This document shows positions 38,814-47,964 of a stretch of DNA of 64,000 nt, piece after piece (within the stretch, counting starts at the first letter, position 1; the number at the start of each line of letters is the position of its first letter). Made by a program: the position numbers and the translations under genes. A model generated the notes under the pieces. That model did no database searches and was not told the origin of the DNA. It worked only from the letters and a program-made list of their open reading frames with translations. This stretch comes from Streptomyces sp. NBC_00483 (GTDB lineage: Bacteria; Actinomycetota; Actinomycetes; Streptomycetales; Streptomycetaceae). The stretch is from contig NZ_CP107880.1 of NCBI RefSeq assembly GCF_036013745.1, positions 9,052,001-9,116,000 of the forward strand, given 5' to 3'.

Positions 38814-39401
38814 CTATCGGCGGACGGGATACCGCAGGTGGAGGGCGCGGCGCCCCTGGACGACGACCGGGTCCTCGAGGAGGAGGTGGCCGCGCGCCAG
38901 CTTCGCGAAGTAGGGGATCCCCTCGCCGAACAGTACGGGGACGAGGCTGACGCACACCTCGTCGACCAGACCGAGGTCGAGCGCCTGCTGGGTGATCGCC
39001 GCGCTCGCGATGGTGATGTCCTGATCGCCGGCGATCTCCTTGGCCCGGACGATCGCGGCCTCGACTCCGTCGACGAACGTCGTGGTGGGCCACTTCGTGG
39101 CGGCGTCCTCGGGCGCGCGGTGAGTGACCACCACGACCGGTGCGCCCACCGGGTGCTTGTCACCCCAGCCGTCGGCGATGTCGAACAGGCGCCGGCCGGC
39201 GACGAGGGCGCCGCAATTGGCGGTCAACTCTCCCATCACCTGGGCGCCGGCGTCGTCGACCTGGGAGTCGACGGACTCGTTCGGGTCGGGGACGTTCACG
39301 CCTCCCGCCTCGTACCACTCGAACAGCTCCCCGATCTCGTCCTTCGGGCTCGCGATGAAGCCGTCCAGCGACATCGTCATGTGCGTGAACACCTTGGCCA
39401 T
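38814..39401 (-). CDS. Dihydrofolate reductase/RibD-C family protein
   Basis: 195 residues from ATG 39401, with GGGAG eight bases upstream; the frame stays open further but lacks a better start. The pattern FTHMTMSLDGFIAS near the N-terminus, LVAGRRLFDIADGWG and LVPVLFGEGIPYF mark the RibD C-terminal/DHFR-like fold. Probably an NADPH-dependent reductase of unknown substrate. It is divergent from the P450 gene at 39562. A second, distinct member lies at 50351. Confidence 0.9.
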   Translation of the reverse strand: MAKVFTHMTMSLDGFIASPKDEIGELFEWYEAGGVNVPDPNESVDSQVDDAGAQVMGELTANCGALVAGRRLFDIADGWGDKHPVGAPVVVVTHRAPEDAATKWPTTTFVDGVEAAIVRAKEIAGDQDITIASAAITQQALDLGLVDEVCVSLVPVLFGEGIPYFAKLARGHLLLEDPVVVQGRRALHLRYPVRR

Positions 39402-39561
39402 CGGGGATCTCCCACCGTTTGTCGTCGTCTCGTCCGTCACGGGTATCGACTGCCTGTTCCCTCGAAACTCATCGGCCTCCCGGCGTCGCACTTCAAATCC
39501 GTGATCGACGGCTGCCCGCACGTCCATTGACAGTGCGTCAGGAGTCACCCACCGTGCCGCC

Positions 39562-40767
39562 ATGAGTATCGTCCCGCCACCCGCCCGATTCCTACCCCGC
39601 GGTGCCGAGTCCTGGCGCGACCCCTACGCGATGTACGCGGCCCTGCGCGACCACGATCCGCTGCACCACGTCGAGGGCGGCGACCACTGGGTGCTCTCCC
39701 GCTACGACGACGTCCTGGACGCGCTGCGCCACCCCGAGCTGTTCTCGTCACGCCAGGGTCTGACGGTGGTCCGCGACGACATGGCCGCGGCCGGTGTGGA
39801 GGCCGCGCCGCCGCTGGTCATGCTCGACCCGCCGGAGCACACGGAGTTCCGCGGGCTGCTCACCAAGGGGTTCACTCCTCGCCGCGTGGAATCCGTGGCG
39901 GACGCGATACGCGACTTCGTACGCACCCGGCTCGACGCGATCGCGGAGATGACCGCAGCGGGCGAACCGGTCGACATCGTCGCCGAACTGGTGCGGCCGC
40001 TCCCGTGTTTCGTCGTCGCCCACTACCTGGGGGTCGACGAAGCCGACCGGCAGCGTTTCGCGGGCTGGACACAGTCGATCGTGCAGGCGGGCGCCCAGGG
40101 CCACGCGCTCGACGCGCGCGAGGCGGTCGCCGACCTCTTCGCGTACTTCGCGGAACTGATCGAGCGGCGCCGCGCACACCCGGCCGACGACACCGTCTCC
40201 GACCTCGTCCGCGTCCTGGCCGACGATCCGCAGGCCGCGATCCGGATCCTGGGATTCGCCTTCACCATGATCGCCGGCGGCAACGACACGACCATCGGCC
40301 TGCTCACCACCGTATCGCAACTCCTCACCGAACAGCCAGAGTTACGAGCCCGTTTCGCATCCGACCCGGAGTCGGCCGGGCCCTTCGTCGAGGAGGCGCT
40401 GCGCCTGGCGTCGCCGGTGCAGGGCCTGGCCCGCACCCTCACCGAAGACCTGAGCCTGCACGGCAGGACCGCGCCGGCCGGGGACAAGGTGCTGCTGCTC
40501 TACGGCTCCGCCAACCGCGACCCGCGCGCCTTCGGCCCCCATGCCGACGAGGTCGACCTGGAGCGCACGACGCCACAACACCTGGCCTTCGGCTACGGCC
40601 CGCACCACTGCCTGGGCGCCGCGGCGGCCCGCCTCCAGGGACGGATCGCGCTCACCGAACTCCTCGCCCGTTTTCCGCACTTCACGGTCGACGCGCCCCG
40701 CGGTACGTTCGCGGACGGCTGCTACGTGCGCCGGTACGAGACGCTGCCGTTCGCGGCCGGTGGGTGA
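39562..40767 (+). CDS. Cytochrome P450 of a ketone-degradation operon
   Basis: 401 residues. I-helix AGGNDTT (about 235), K-helix EALR (about 275), haem loop FGYGPHHCLG (Cys about 348): fully canonical class I P450. It is first in a rightward set with an HSL-type esterase and a Baeyer-Villiger monooxygenase. By analogy to terpene and cyclic-alkane pathways it would hydroxylate a ring carbon which, after oxidation to a ketone, is handled by the BVMO and esterase. No ferredoxin or alcohol dehydrogenase gene is adjacent. Confidence 0.9.
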   Translation: MSIVPPPARFLPRGAESWRDPYAMYAALRDHDPLHHVEGGDHWVLSRYDDVLDALRHPELFSSRQGLTVVRDDMAAAGVEAAPPLVMLDPPEHTEFRGLLTKGFTPRRVESVADAIRDFVRTRLDAIAEMTAAGEPVDIVAELVRPLPCFVVAHYLGVDEADRQRFAGWTQSIVQAGAQGHALDAREAVADLFAYFAELIERRRAHPADDTVSDLVRVLADDPQAAIRILGFAFTMIAGGNDTTIGLLTTVSQLLTEQPELRARFASDPESAGPFVEEALRLASPVQGLARTLTEDLSLHGRTAPAGDKVLLLYGSANRDPRAFGPHADEVDLERTTPQHLAFGYGPHHCLGAAAARLQGRIALTELLARFPHFTVDAPRGTFADGCYVRRYETLPFAAGG

Positions 40768-40936
40768 GCCGAGGACCCGTTGCGCGAGCCGGCCTCCGCC
40801 GAGGTCTGGACCTCGCGAGGATCTCCGGCGAGCATGGTCCGTGCACGGTACAGCGGCCGGTGCGCGGGGCCGGGCCCGCCTGCCGTACGAGCATCACCTC
40901 CGAGAAGACGAGCAGGATCGACGAGGGGACGGCCGT

Positions 40937-41881
40937 ATGCCACTGGAACCGGTGACCCAGGCGTTTCTGGCGGAACTGGCCAAGGCCGACGGCCCGGCGA
41001 TGCACGAGTCCACGCCGGCCATCGCCCGTCTGCACGCCCCCATCCTCTCCGGTATCAGCGGCCGGGGCCCGGAGGTCGGCGCGGTACGGGACGTCAAGAT
41101 CGAGGGCCGCGACGGCGGGCGATTCCGCACCAGGGTGCTGCGTCCCGAGGGCACCCCGCAGGCGGTCGTCGTGTACTTCCACGGCGGCGGCTGGGTCGTC
41201 GGGGACATCGACCTGCAGTACGACCACGTGGGCCGCCGGCTCTCGAACGCGACGCAGTCGACCGTGGTGATGGTCAACTACCGCAAGGCGCCCGAGCATC
41301 CGTTCCCGACAGCCATCGAGGACAGCTGGGCCGCCCTGACCTGGACCGCCGAGCACGGGGACGAACTCGCCCCGCAAGGCGCCCCGTTGCTCGTCGCCGG
41401 CGACAGCGCGGGCGGCAATATCGCAGCGGTGATGACCCGCTGGGCCCGCGACCGCGGCGGGCCCGCCGTCGACTACCAGGCCCTGATCTATCCCGTCACC
41501 GACTGCGACCTGGACCGGCCCTCGTACCTCGCCCCGCAGAACCAACTCATGCTCACCCGCGACACCATGGCCTGGTTCTGGGACCACTACCTCCCCGACG
41601 AGCGGGCCCGCACGCACCCGGACGCCTCCCCGCTGCGCGCCGACAGCCTCGCGGGCCTGCCCCCGGCGCTCGTGTACGTCGCCGAGTGCGATCCGCTGCA
41701 CGACGAGGGAGTCGCCTACGCGCACGCGCTGCGCGAGGCGGGCGTCCCGGTGGCACTTGAAGAGGCCGCGGGCCAGATGCACGCCTTCTTCCAGATGGCG
41801 GGCATCCTGCCGGGCTTCGAGGACGGGCTGCGTCTTGTGGCGGAGCACATCAACAAGTTCGTCGCCGAAAGGACGGTGTGA
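40937..41881 (+). CDS. HSL-family alpha/beta hydrolase
   Basis: 314 residues from ATG 40937, with AGGGG at 40924-40928. Hormone-sensitive-lipase family signature: oxyanion motif HGGGW (about 80) and nucleophile elbow GDSAGG (about 156); Asp and His expected near DPLHDEG (about 255) and GQMHAF (about 283). Three bases before the BVMO start. Its likely role is hydrolysis of the ester or lactone made by that enzyme. Confidence 0.9.
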   Translation: MPLEPVTQAFLAELAKADGPAMHESTPAIARLHAPILSGISGRGPEVGAVRDVKIEGRDGGRFRTRVLRPEGTPQAVVVYFHGGGWVVGDIDLQYDHVGRRLSNATQSTVVMVNYRKAPEHPFPTAIEDSWAALTWTAEHGDELAPQGAPLLVAGDSAGGNIAAVMTRWARDRGGPAVDYQALIYPVTDCDLDRPSYLAPQNQLMLTRDTMAWFWDHYLPDERARTHPDASPLRADSLAGLPPALVYVAECDPLHDEGVAYAHALREAGVPVALEEAAGQMHAFFQMAGILPGFEDGLRLVAEHINKFVAERTV

Positions 41882-41884
41882 GCC

Positions 41885-43477
41885 ATGGCCGACCACGACG
41901 TGCTCGTCATCGGCGCCGGTTTCGCCGGCCTCTACCAGCTGCACCGGCTGCGCGCGCTCGGCTTCGACACCTGCGTGATCGAGGCAGGCGCGGACGTCGG
42001 CGGCACCTGGTACTGGAACCGCTACCCGGGCGCCCGCTGCGACATCGAGTCCGTCGAGTACTCCTACTCCTTCGACTCCGAGCTCGAGCAGGAATGGGAC
42101 TGGAGCGAGCGCTACGCGGCCCAGCCGGAGATCCTCGCCTACGTACGCCATGTGGCCGACCGGTTCGACCTGCGCAGGGACGTCGTCTTCAACACCCGTG
42201 TGGAATCGCTCGATTGGGACGACGCGGCGGAGCGCTGGACGGTCCGGGCCTCCGACGGAACACCCCGCACCGCCCGGTACGTCATCGCGGCCACCGGGTG
42301 CCTGTCCATGCCGTCCCGGCCCGACTTCGAGGGCCTCACGGACTTCGCGGGGGAGGTGCTGTGGACGTCCAACTGGCCGCACGAGGACGCCGACCTGGCC
42401 GGCAAGCGGGTGGCCGTGATCGGCACCGGATCCTCCGGACTGCAGACGATCACCGCGATCGCCCCGCTGGTGGGCTCGCTCACCGTCTTCCAGCGCACCC
42501 CGTCCTACGCGGTGCCCGCCCACAACGGCCCCAACGCCTCCCGTCTCGCCGCGGCGCGGGCGCGCTACCCCGAACGACGCGAGGTCTCCCGCGCCTCATC
42601 GAAGGGCTTCGACTGCGACGAAGAGGCGCAGGTGCTCGTTGTCGAGACCGAAGAGGAGGAAATCGTAAGGGAGTTGGACCGGCGCTGGGACATCGGTGGT
42701 CTGTGCTTCGGCAGCGGCTTCAGTGACCTGCTCAGGGACGCGGAGGCCAACGAGGCCGTCGCCGAGTACGTCCGCGCACGGATCCGCGAGAAGGTGAAGA
42801 GCCCCGAACTCGCCGAGCGGCTCACCCCGCGCACGTACCCGATCGCCAGCAAGCGGATGTGCGTCGACACCGGCTACTTCGAGGTGTTCAACCAGGACAA
42901 CGTCACCCTGGTCGACCTCGTCGAGCGGCCGATCGACCGGATGACCGAGCGCGGGATCCGCACCGAGGACGGGGGCGCGTACGACGTCGACGTCATCGTC
43001 ATGGCGACCGGATTCGACGCGATGACCGGCGCCCTGAACGCCATCGACATCAGGGGCGCCGACGGCCTCGCGCTGCGCGAAAAGTGGGCGCACGGCCCGC
43101 GTACGTATCTGGGCCTGATGTCGGCCGGCTTCCCCAACCTCTTCACGGTGACCGGCCCCCAGAGCCCGTCCGTCCTCTCCAACATGATGACCTCGATCGA
43201 GCACCACGTGGACTGGATCACCCGCGCCCTCACGCACCTGCGCGAGCGCGGACTGCACCGCATGGAGGCCGACCCGAACGCCGAGGACAACTGGGTCAAC
43301 ACCACCAACGACCTCGCCGACCTCACGCTCATGCCCCAGGCCGCGTCCTGGTACATGGGCGCCAACATCCCCGGGAAACAACGGGTGTTCATGCCCTTCA
43401 TCGGCGGCGTCGGCCTCTACCGCGACCTCACCGACGGCATCGCGGTGAGCCACTACCACGGCTTCGAACTGAGCTGA
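41885..43477 (+). CDS. Baeyer-Villiger-type flavin monooxygenase
   Basis: 530 residues. FAD motif GAGFAGLY at the N-terminus, GGTWYWNRYPGARCD (strongly typical of BVMOs), NADPH motif GTGSSG, and the fingerprint region at residues 154-165. That region reads FAGEVLWTSNWP, while the rule is FxGxxxHxxxWP: the His is Trp at residue 160. The DNA there (TGG at 42362-42364) is unambiguous in this sequence. The enzyme would insert oxygen next to a ketone carbonyl to give an ester or lactone. It ends 22 bases from the convergent TerD gene. Confidence 0.9.
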   Translation: MADHDVLVIGAGFAGLYQLHRLRALGFDTCVIEAGADVGGTWYWNRYPGARCDIESVEYSYSFDSELEQEWDWSERYAAQPEILAYVRHVADRFDLRRDVVFNTRVESLDWDDAAERWTVRASDGTPRTARYVIAATGCLSMPSRPDFEGLTDFAGEVLWTSNWPHEDADLAGKRVAVIGTGSSGLQTITAIAPLVGSLTVFQRTPSYAVPAHNGPNASRLAAARARYPERREVSRASSKGFDCDEEAQVLVVETEEEEIVRELDRRWDIGGLCFGSGFSDLLRDAEANEAVAEYVRARIREKVKSPELAERLTPRTYPIASKRMCVDTGYFEVFNQDNVTLVDLVERPIDRMTERGIRTEDGGAYDVDVIVMATGFDAMTGALNAIDIRGADGLALREKWAHGPRTYLGLMSAGFPNLFTVTGPQSPSVLSNMMTSIEHHVDWITRALTHLRERGLHRMEADPNAEDNWVNTTNDLADLTLMPQAASWYMGANIPGKQRVFMPFIGGVGLYRDLTDGIAVSHYHGFELS

Positions 43478-43499
43478 GCGGGAGCGGTATTGGTCCGGC

Positions 43500-44033
43500 T
43501 CAACTCTGCCGGGCGCTGCCCATTTCGGCCGGGAACGCGCTCGCGTCGCAGTCGAAGCCCTGGATCAGTTCGTGGAGTTTCCAGGCCCCGGAGTCATTCC
43601 GCCGGAACTCCACGATGGTCGCGGCGGTGGCCCCGGCGACCGGCGTGAAGTCGGTCTCCAGAAGCTCCGTGTACTTCTCCACGACCACGACCCCGGCATT
43701 CTCGATGTCGGAGAAGGTGCGCGGGTCGGCGTCCTGATGGATCACCACTCCGACCACCACTCGCGCGTAGGAGGACGCCAGTCGGTCGAGTTCGAGAGTC
43801 ATGACCTCGACGAAGCCGAAACCCATCCCGGTCTTGCTGTCCCGGATCATGTTGATGGTGCCGTCGGGGGAGCGGCTGTCGTAGTGGACGACGTACGCGG
43901 GATCCCCGTCGACGTCGTCGTCGGAGTACGTCGCGGCGACGATGTCGAGATGGCGCGGTGACTCCCCGACGGGGCTGGGGTCCCACCGAAGCCTGACCTC
44001 GATCTTCTGCAGTCCCGTCGTGACGCTGCTCAC
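43500..44033 (-). CDS. TerD family protein
   Basis: 177 residues. Compact TerD-type beta-sandwich: IEVRLRWDPSPVG at the N-terminus, LDIVAATYSDD, VVHYDSRSPDGTI, IRDSKTGMGFGFVEVMTLEL. Family members bind calcium through acidic loops and are linked to tellurite, phage and oxidative stress. It stands alone, unlike the usual ter gene clusters, and is divergent from the VOC gene across about 130 bases. Confidence 0.88.
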   Translation of the reverse strand: MSSVTTGLQKIEVRLRWDPSPVGESPRHLDIVAATYSDDDVDGDPAYVVHYDSRSPDGTINMIRDSKTGMGFGFVEVMTLELDRLASSYARVVVGVVIHQDADPRTFSDIENAGVVVVEKYTELLETDFTPVAGATAATIVEFRRNDSGAWKLHELIQGFDCDASAFPAEMGSARQS

Positions 44034-44164
44034 CGAACGCCGCCTCCTTGCCTCGAGTCAACGAGGGGCCATCCCGCCCCCGTGCCCTCAAGTATGTCCT
44101 GCTACCAGCGGCTTGATGGTCCCTTAACGCAATTCGCGGCCGCCCGACTCGTAGCATGCAACGC

Positions 44165-44602
44165 ATGGCCATCAAACTTGAGAACGTCGCCATCGCTGTT
44201 CGCGACCTCGAAGCAACGATCTCCTTCTTCACCGACCTCGGCCTCACGGTCCTCGGCCGGGACACGGTCAGTGGGGAGTGGACCGATACCGCCGTCGGAC
44301 TCGATGGCAATCACGCCAAGATCGCGATGCTCCAGACGCCGGACGGACAGGGTCGCCTGGAGCTCTTCGAGTACATCCACCCCGATGCGATCGAGACGGA
44401 GCCGACCCTCCCCAACGAGATCGGTATGCACCGCGTCGCCTTCTCGGTCGACAACATCGAAGAGGCCCTCGAGACGGCCGCCAAGCACGGGTGCCACCCG
44501 CTTCGCGGCGTGGGCACCTATGAGGACATCTACAAGCTCACGTATGTCCGCGGCCCCAGCGGCATCATCGTGATGTTCGCCGAGGAACTGAAGAAGGGCT
44601 GA
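44165..44602 (+). CDS. VOC superfamily (glyoxalase/epimerase-like) protein
   Basis: 145 residues from ATG 44165, or 148 from ATG 44156. No ribosome site precedes either; TAGCAT at 44152-44157 could be a -10 box, making a leaderless mRNA starting at 44165 plausible. The fold starts IKLENVAIAVRDLEATISFF and has metal-ligand candidates in ENVAI (lost His), RLELFEY and GMHRVAF. The layout resembles small dioxygenase or methylmalonyl-CoA-epimerase-like proteins. Substrate unknown. Confidence 0.85.
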   Translation: MAIKLENVAIAVRDLEATISFFTDLGLTVLGRDTVSGEWTDTAVGLDGNHAKIAMLQTPDGQGRLELFEYIHPDAIETEPTLPNEIGMHRVAFSVDNIEEALETAAKHGCHPLRGVGTYEDIYKLTYVRGPSGIIVMFAEELKKG

Positions 44603-44873
44603 CGGCCGATCGGGTCAATCGGCCTCCCGGCTCCTGCGCGCGTGTCGGGCAGGGCGGGAGGCCGTGCGCCGGGCCGTCGCGACGGGCAGGGCCGAGACCG
44701 TGTGCCGGGACGTCGGGGCGTCGGGATGCCGAGCCCCGGGGAGGCTGGGACGATCGGCGGGCGTCCGCTTCGTGCCCGTTTGCGGAGTCGCCGTGAGGGC
44801 GGCGGGCGCACGGGGTGACCTGGGCGCGGGAGCGGCACGGATCTCCCCGGCCCACGGCACGAAAGGCCCACCC

Positions 44874-45563
44874 ATGCACTCTGTACCCGTGAAGCGGAGC
44901 AACCGAAGCGCGCGAGGGCGTGCCGTCGGCGTCGTGTGCGCCGTCGCCGCATCGCTCTCCCTGCTGAGCGCGTGCTCGTCGGACGACGGGGACGACACCT
45001 CCTCGGGCGCCAAGAAGAGCGAGAGCGCCTCCCAGCAGGACCAGGCCGGCGACGCGACCCCGACCGGCCGGCTGAACGAGGACCAGGCCGAGCGCAAGAA
45101 GCTGCTCTCCGCGACGAAGGTCGGCTGGGACAAGGCGGCACGCACCGCCGAGAAGGAGGTCTCCGGCAGCAAGCTCCTGGACATCGAGCTCGGAGACGAC
45201 AACCAGGGCAACCCGGAGTGGGAAGCAGAGGTCGTCGCGTCCGACGGCACGAGCACCGACGTACGCGTCGATGCCGTCACCGGCAAGGTGAGCGGCTCTA
45301 CGACGGACAAGGACCAGGACGCGGACGACAAGAAGGAGAACTCCGACAAGCTCGCCGCGGCCAAGATCACGGCGGTGAAGGCCGCCGATACGGCCACAGA
45401 GCGGAAGAAGGGCAAGGTCACCTCCGTCGCCCTCGACGACTCCGACAGCGGGTCCACGGTCTGGTCGGTCGACGTGGTCACCCCTGCCACCTGGGACAAG
45501 ACGTCGTTCGACATCGACGCGGCCAACGGCAAGGTCCTGAACGAGCACGTCGACAAGGACTGA
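44874..45563 (+). CDS. PepSY-domain lipoprotein
   Basis: 229 residues from ATG 44874, GAAAGG seven bases upstream. The signal peptide ends in lipobox LSAC (Cys about 34). Two PepSY repeats follow, each ending in a 'VDAVTGKV' or 'IDAANGKV' type motif, within a very Lys/Asp-rich protein. Surface lipoprotein, perhaps a protease inhibitor or a sensor of extracytoplasmic state. The 271 bases upstream (44603-44873) show no gene. Confidence 0.88.
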   Translation: MHSVPVKRSNRSARGRAVGVVCAVAASLSLLSACSSDDGDDTSSGAKKSESASQQDQAGDATPTGRLNEDQAERKKLLSATKVGWDKAARTAEKEVSGSKLLDIELGDDNQGNPEWEAEVVASDGTSTDVRVDAVTGKVSGSTTDKDQDADDKKENSDKLAAAKITAVKAADTATERKKGKVTSVALDDSDSGSTVWSVDVVTPATWDKTSFDIDAANGKVLNEHVDKD

Positions 45564-45699
45564 ATTCCCCCGGCCCCCGGACGCGTTCGGCCGACCACAC
45601 GGACCGATGGTTCCTTGGCGACCCCGGGTCATCATGAAGGACGGCACCCGAGGCCTGCGCGGATCACCGCGGAGCACATCGACCGGGTGTGTCCACGAC

Positions 45700-46917
45700 C
45701 TACGAGGCGTGAGGCGCCGCCGGTTCCAGCATGGTTTCCAGGTTCTTGCGGGCGATCTGCTTGCGGAACTCCCCTTCGTAGGTGGTGTCACCGGAGTCGT
45801 GCATGGTCTGCGTCATCCGGACAGCGGATGCCTGGCGCTCCCATGTGTGGTTCAGGCAGGTGTCGGAGTAGCTGTCGAGCAGGGTCGAGTCGTTCTTCTC
45901 CACCTGCCGGACGACCGCCTTGGCCAGTGCGTCGGCGTCGTGGAGGGCGAGGCTCATGCCCTCCGCGCTCATCGGGGAGATGAGGTGGGCCGCGTCCCCG
46001 AGCAGGTACAGGCGTCCATGGCGCATGGGGCTGAAGACCACTCCGCGCAGCGGTACGACCTGCCTGCTGGTGATCGGGCCCCTGGGCTCCACGGGCCCAC
46101 CGAAGCGAGCCTCCAGTTCGTTCCAGATGCGCTCGTCGGGCCACTGTTCGACGGTGTCCGTGAGTGGACACTGCAAGTAGAGACGGCTCGCGTGCGGGCC
46201 ACGGGTGATCCGCGCGGCGAAACCGCGCGAGTGCACGGCCAGCACGGCCAGGGGATCCGCCGGCGCCTGCGTCATCGCGCTCAGCCAGGCGTAGCCGAAC
46301 TCGTAGGTGGAGCTGGTGAGTACGTCGTCGGGGACGGCCGTCCGGCTGACGCCGCGGTAGCCATCGCTGCCGGCGACGAAGGCGCACGTGAGCGTCCGCG
46401 TCGAGCCGTCGGCGTCCCGGTAGCGAACAGTCGGCTGCTCGGTGCCGGTGCCGGTGCCGGTGCCGGTGTCGGTGCCGATGTCGATGTCGATGTCGATGTC
46501 GTGCAGGGATACGTCCTGCGCTCCGAAGCGCAGGTCACCGCCATCGCGCAGGAAGATCCTGATCAGATTGCGGACGAGGATCTGCTGCGGGCAGAACGCC
46601 CCGTCGACCTCGTCCTCGTCGTCACCGCCGCCCACCCTCCACTGTCGTTCCTCTCCGTCGATCAGCAGCGGCACACCCGCGTCGGAGTCCCCATGGCTGT
46701 AGCCCTCGACGGCCTCTCCCAGCCCCCACTCGTTCAGTACACGCACACCGTTGGCATCGAGAGCCCCGGCCCTCTGCCGCTGCTCCACATAGTCACGACT
46801 GTGCTTTTCGAGGACGACGCAACCGATCCCCTTGCCCAGGAGAAAATTGCCCAGCGTGAGTCCGGCGACTCCGCCCCCGACGATCACGACGGTCGTGTCC
46901 CTGCCGGTTTCGGTCAT
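45700..46917 (-). CDS. PobA-like FAD aromatic hydroxylase
   Basis: 405 residues from ATG 46917. FAD motif VGGGVAGLTLGNFL, QRQRAGALDANGV (the RxRAG region of 4-hydroxybenzoate hydroxylase), GSDGYRG (DG motif) and LLGDAAHLISPMSAEGMSLAL (GD motif). An internal low-complexity run of about 22 residues of DI and GT/DT pairs is encoded by a hexamer repeat (46441-46500) and does not belong to the normal fold. It probably hydroxylates 4-hydroxybenzoate or a related phenol. An AraC gene lies upstream on the same strand, an arrangement seen with PobR/PobA. Confidence 0.87.
   Translation of the reverse strand: MTETGRDTTVVIVGGGVAGLTLGNFLLGKGIGCVVLEKHSRDYVEQRQRAGALDANGVRVLNEWGLGEAVEGYSHGDSDAGVPLLIDGEERQWRVGGGDDEDEVDGAFCPQQILVRNLIRIFLRDGGDLRFGAQDVSLHDIDIDIDIGTDTGTGTGTGTEQPTVRYRDADGSTRTLTCAFVAGSDGYRGVSRTAVPDDVLTSSTYEFGYAWLSAMTQAPADPLAVLAVHSRGFAARITRGPHASRLYLQCPLTDTVEQWPDERIWNELEARFGGPVEPRGPITSRQVVPLRGVVFSPMRHGRLYLLGDAAHLISPMSAEGMSLALHDADALAKAVVRQVEKNDSTLLDSYSDTCLNHTWERQASAVRMTQTMHDSGDTTYEGEFRKQIARKNLETMLEPAAPHAS
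46441..46500. repeat. 60-bp in-frame hexamer microsatellite
   Basis: GGTGCC x4, GGTGTC, GGTGCC, then GATGTC x4 (plus strand), inside the PobA-like gene. On the coding strand this gives alternating Asp-Ile and Gly/Asp-Thr pairs. Unit changes by slippage would alter protein length by two residues without frameshift. Confidence 0.9.
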
Positions 46918-47090
46918 GGTTTTTCGAGCTCCTTGCAGAAGGTGGGGCCGCGCACTCCGCGCTGCGGGGGCGGCCGTGCCGCCTGGGCGGCGGCGTACTG
47001 ACACCACTGTGGAACCGGCATCAGCCGTCACCAACCGGTGAATGGACACGTGATACCGAAAACCCGCCAATGTGCGGAGGAGCGGCACAC

Positions 47091-47894
47091 CTAGGGCATC
47101 GCGGGGCTGTTGCGCAGGTCCGCCTGGTAGCTGCCCGGGGTTTGGCCGACGACGTCGTTGAAGGCGTCGATGAAGCTGGACGGGTTCGACCAGCCGCACG
47201 CCATCGCGGTGTCGGTGACCGACATGCCCTCCGTCAGATGGGCCAGCGCGTGATGGATGCGCAGGATGGTGCGCCACCGGTGGAAGCTCATGCCGAGCTC
47301 CGTGTGGAACAGGCGGCTCAGTGTGCGCTCGCTGGCTCCCGCGACGCGTCCGAGCTCGGACAGTGTCGCGGGCCGGGCCGGATCGGCGTGCAGAAGATCG
47401 GTGACGGCACGGAGCCGATCATCGTCCGCCTCGGGCAGATGCAGGGACAGCTCGGGGGTGTTGGACAGCTCGTCGATGACCACGGCGAGCAGCCGCTGGT
47501 GGGCGCCGGGACGTGTCTCGGGCCGGTCGCCGGTGAGGGCGAGGACGGCCTCGCGCAGCAGCGGGCCGACCGCGAACACGCTTGGATGCGCGATCAGTTC
47601 ATGGCACAGCTCGACCGGAACGGTCAGCAGTCGCGTGTCGGTGCGGCCGTAGAAGCGGTGGGAGTGGGCGAAGCCGGGCGGCGTCCACGTCACGCGGTTG
47701 GCGGGAGCGACCCAGGTGCCGCGCTCCGTCGTGGTGGCCAGCGTCCCGGCGGCTGCGTAGACGAGCTGCCCCGCCTCGTGGGTGTGCGAGGCCATCGCGT
47801 AGCCGTGCGGCAGCCACCCGGCTCCGCTGGGCATGTCCTGCGGAGCCGAGGACTTCAAGGGGGCCGACGGCGGCTGGCGGGTTTTCGGCATCAA
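47091..47894 (-). CDS. AraC family regulator with cupin sensor
   Basis: 267 residues. N-terminal cupin-like domain (SHTHEAGQLVYAAAGTLA, VTWTPPGFAHSH) and C-terminal double helix-turn-helix (LSELGRVAGASERTLSRLF, VTDTAMACGWSNPSSFIDAF). It lies 173 bases upstream of the PobA-like gene on the same strand and downstream of hydrolase and P450 genes. Likely activator of the aromatic hydroxylase, by analogy with AraC-type PobR. Confidence 0.92.
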   Translation of the reverse strand: MMPKTRQPPSAPLKSSAPQDMPSGAGWLPHGYAMASHTHEAGQLVYAAAGTLATTTERGTWVAPANRVTWTPPGFAHSHRFYGRTDTRLLTVPVELCHELIAHPSVFAVGPLLREAVLALTGDRPETRPGAHQRLLAVVIDELSNTPELSLHLPEADDDRLRAVTDLLHADPARPATLSELGRVAGASERTLSRLFHTELGMSFHRWRTILRIHHALAHLTEGMSVTDTAMACGWSNPSSFIDAFNDVVGQTPGSYQADLRNSPAMP

Positions 47895-47964
47895 GGGCCA
47901 GTTTACCGACGGTACGAGGCCCTCGACTCCGATGCCCGGGCCGCAGGTGCTACGGACGACCTGC

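Noticed and set aside
46441..46500. CRISPR-like repeat array
   Set aside because: Contiguous hexamers without spacers inside a coding region.
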